DNA of 64,000 bases from an uncultured Lentisphaeria bacterium (GTDB lineage: Bacteria > Verrucomicrobiota > Lentisphaeria > Victivallales > Victivallaceae), in the NCBI GenBank assembly GCA_949298075.1, contig CASFVA010000006.1, forward strand, positions 1 through 64,000, in the 5' to 3' direction. Under the pieces are notes generated by a model. The model worked only from the letters and a program-made list of their open reading frames with translations. It was not told the DNA's origin and did not search any database. Both the position numbers and the translations under genes were made by a program. Positions within the stretch are counted from its first letter, which is position 1, and every line of letters begins with the position of its first letter. This document shows, in pieces, positions 63,964-64,000 of this stretch.

Positions 63964-64000
63964 TCAATCCAATTCCAGACGCATGAATTCCACCGCTGCC
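63964..64000 (-). CDS. Possible end of a gene cut by the right window edge
   Basis: On the minus strand a frame enters at the right edge and reads AVEFMRLELD before TGA at 63966-63964. The sequence looks like a genuine C-terminus and would lie upstream of nrdR on the same strand, but only 11 codons are visible. Confidence 0.3.
   Translation of the reverse strand, partial: AAVEFMRLELD

Overview
This 64 kb window is a GC-rich, densely coded piece of a bacterial chromosome. No tRNA, rRNA, insertion sequence or prophage gene was recognised. The cell is Gram-negative: it has an LpxL-type lipid A acyltransferase, two secretin-like proteins, an RND efflux pump and MurJ. It is anaerobic or fermentative: it has a trimeric NADH-linked [FeFe]-hydrogenase, a sensory [FeFe]-hydrogenase, Rex and a 2-hydroxyacyl-CoA-dehydratase-type fusion protein. 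The gene set and the high GC fit a sugar-fermenting member of the PVC group, such as a Lentisphaerota/Victivallis-like bacterium. That assignment is inference; no marker was compared with a database.

Layout. 1-3.9 kb (+): the end of a probable dnaX, then an operon of a YycJ-type metallo-beta-lactamase-fold protein, a zinc-ribbon Ser/Thr kinase and sigma-54 (rpoN). 4.0-5.7 kb (-): nadD, rsfS and an unknown gene. 6.1-10.3 kb (+): RND adaptor and permease. 10.4-18.9 kb (-): one operon, rex, a [2Fe-2S] protein, a sensory hydrogenase with PAS domain, a SpoIIE-type phosphatase, hydC, hydB, hydA. It is bounded by a strong promoter with an overlapping palindrome and by a strong terminator. 19.0-24.1 kb (-): activase/dehydratase fusion, cupin, lysA, tsaB and an unknown membrane protein. 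24.4-30.9 kb (+): a SNF2-family helicase with a SWIM finger, then two adjacent secretin-like genes. 31.0-35.6 kb (-): a CAT-like acetyltransferase and a two-gene operon of an unknown 808-residue protein and a sugar isomerase.

35.8-52.2 kb (-) is a long housekeeping run: rpsP-khpA-trmD-rplS-rnhB, thrS-infC-rpmI-rplT-pheS-pheT, ribH-nusB-ftsY-ribD-ribE, an unknown gene, pdxJ and murJ. It holds several RNA-level control candidates: a long structured rpsP leader, an AUU start codon for infC, tandem hairpins before rpmI, and an attenuator-like hairpin before pheS. 52.3-64 kb holds larC (-), then lactonase, a GNAT protein, lpxL-like, a 2-hydroxyacid dehydrogenase, gpsA-like and zupT (+), a LysR regulator divergent from a YeiH-family exporter, and finally rlmI-like and nrdR (-).

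The most notable items are the hydrogenase operon, which joins an H2-evolving enzyme with a candidate H2/redox signalling chain; the paired secretins without any other secretion gene; a CRISPR-like pair of identical 29-bp repeats 32 bp apart with no cas genes nearby; and the unknown 808-residue protein coupled to a sugar isomerase.
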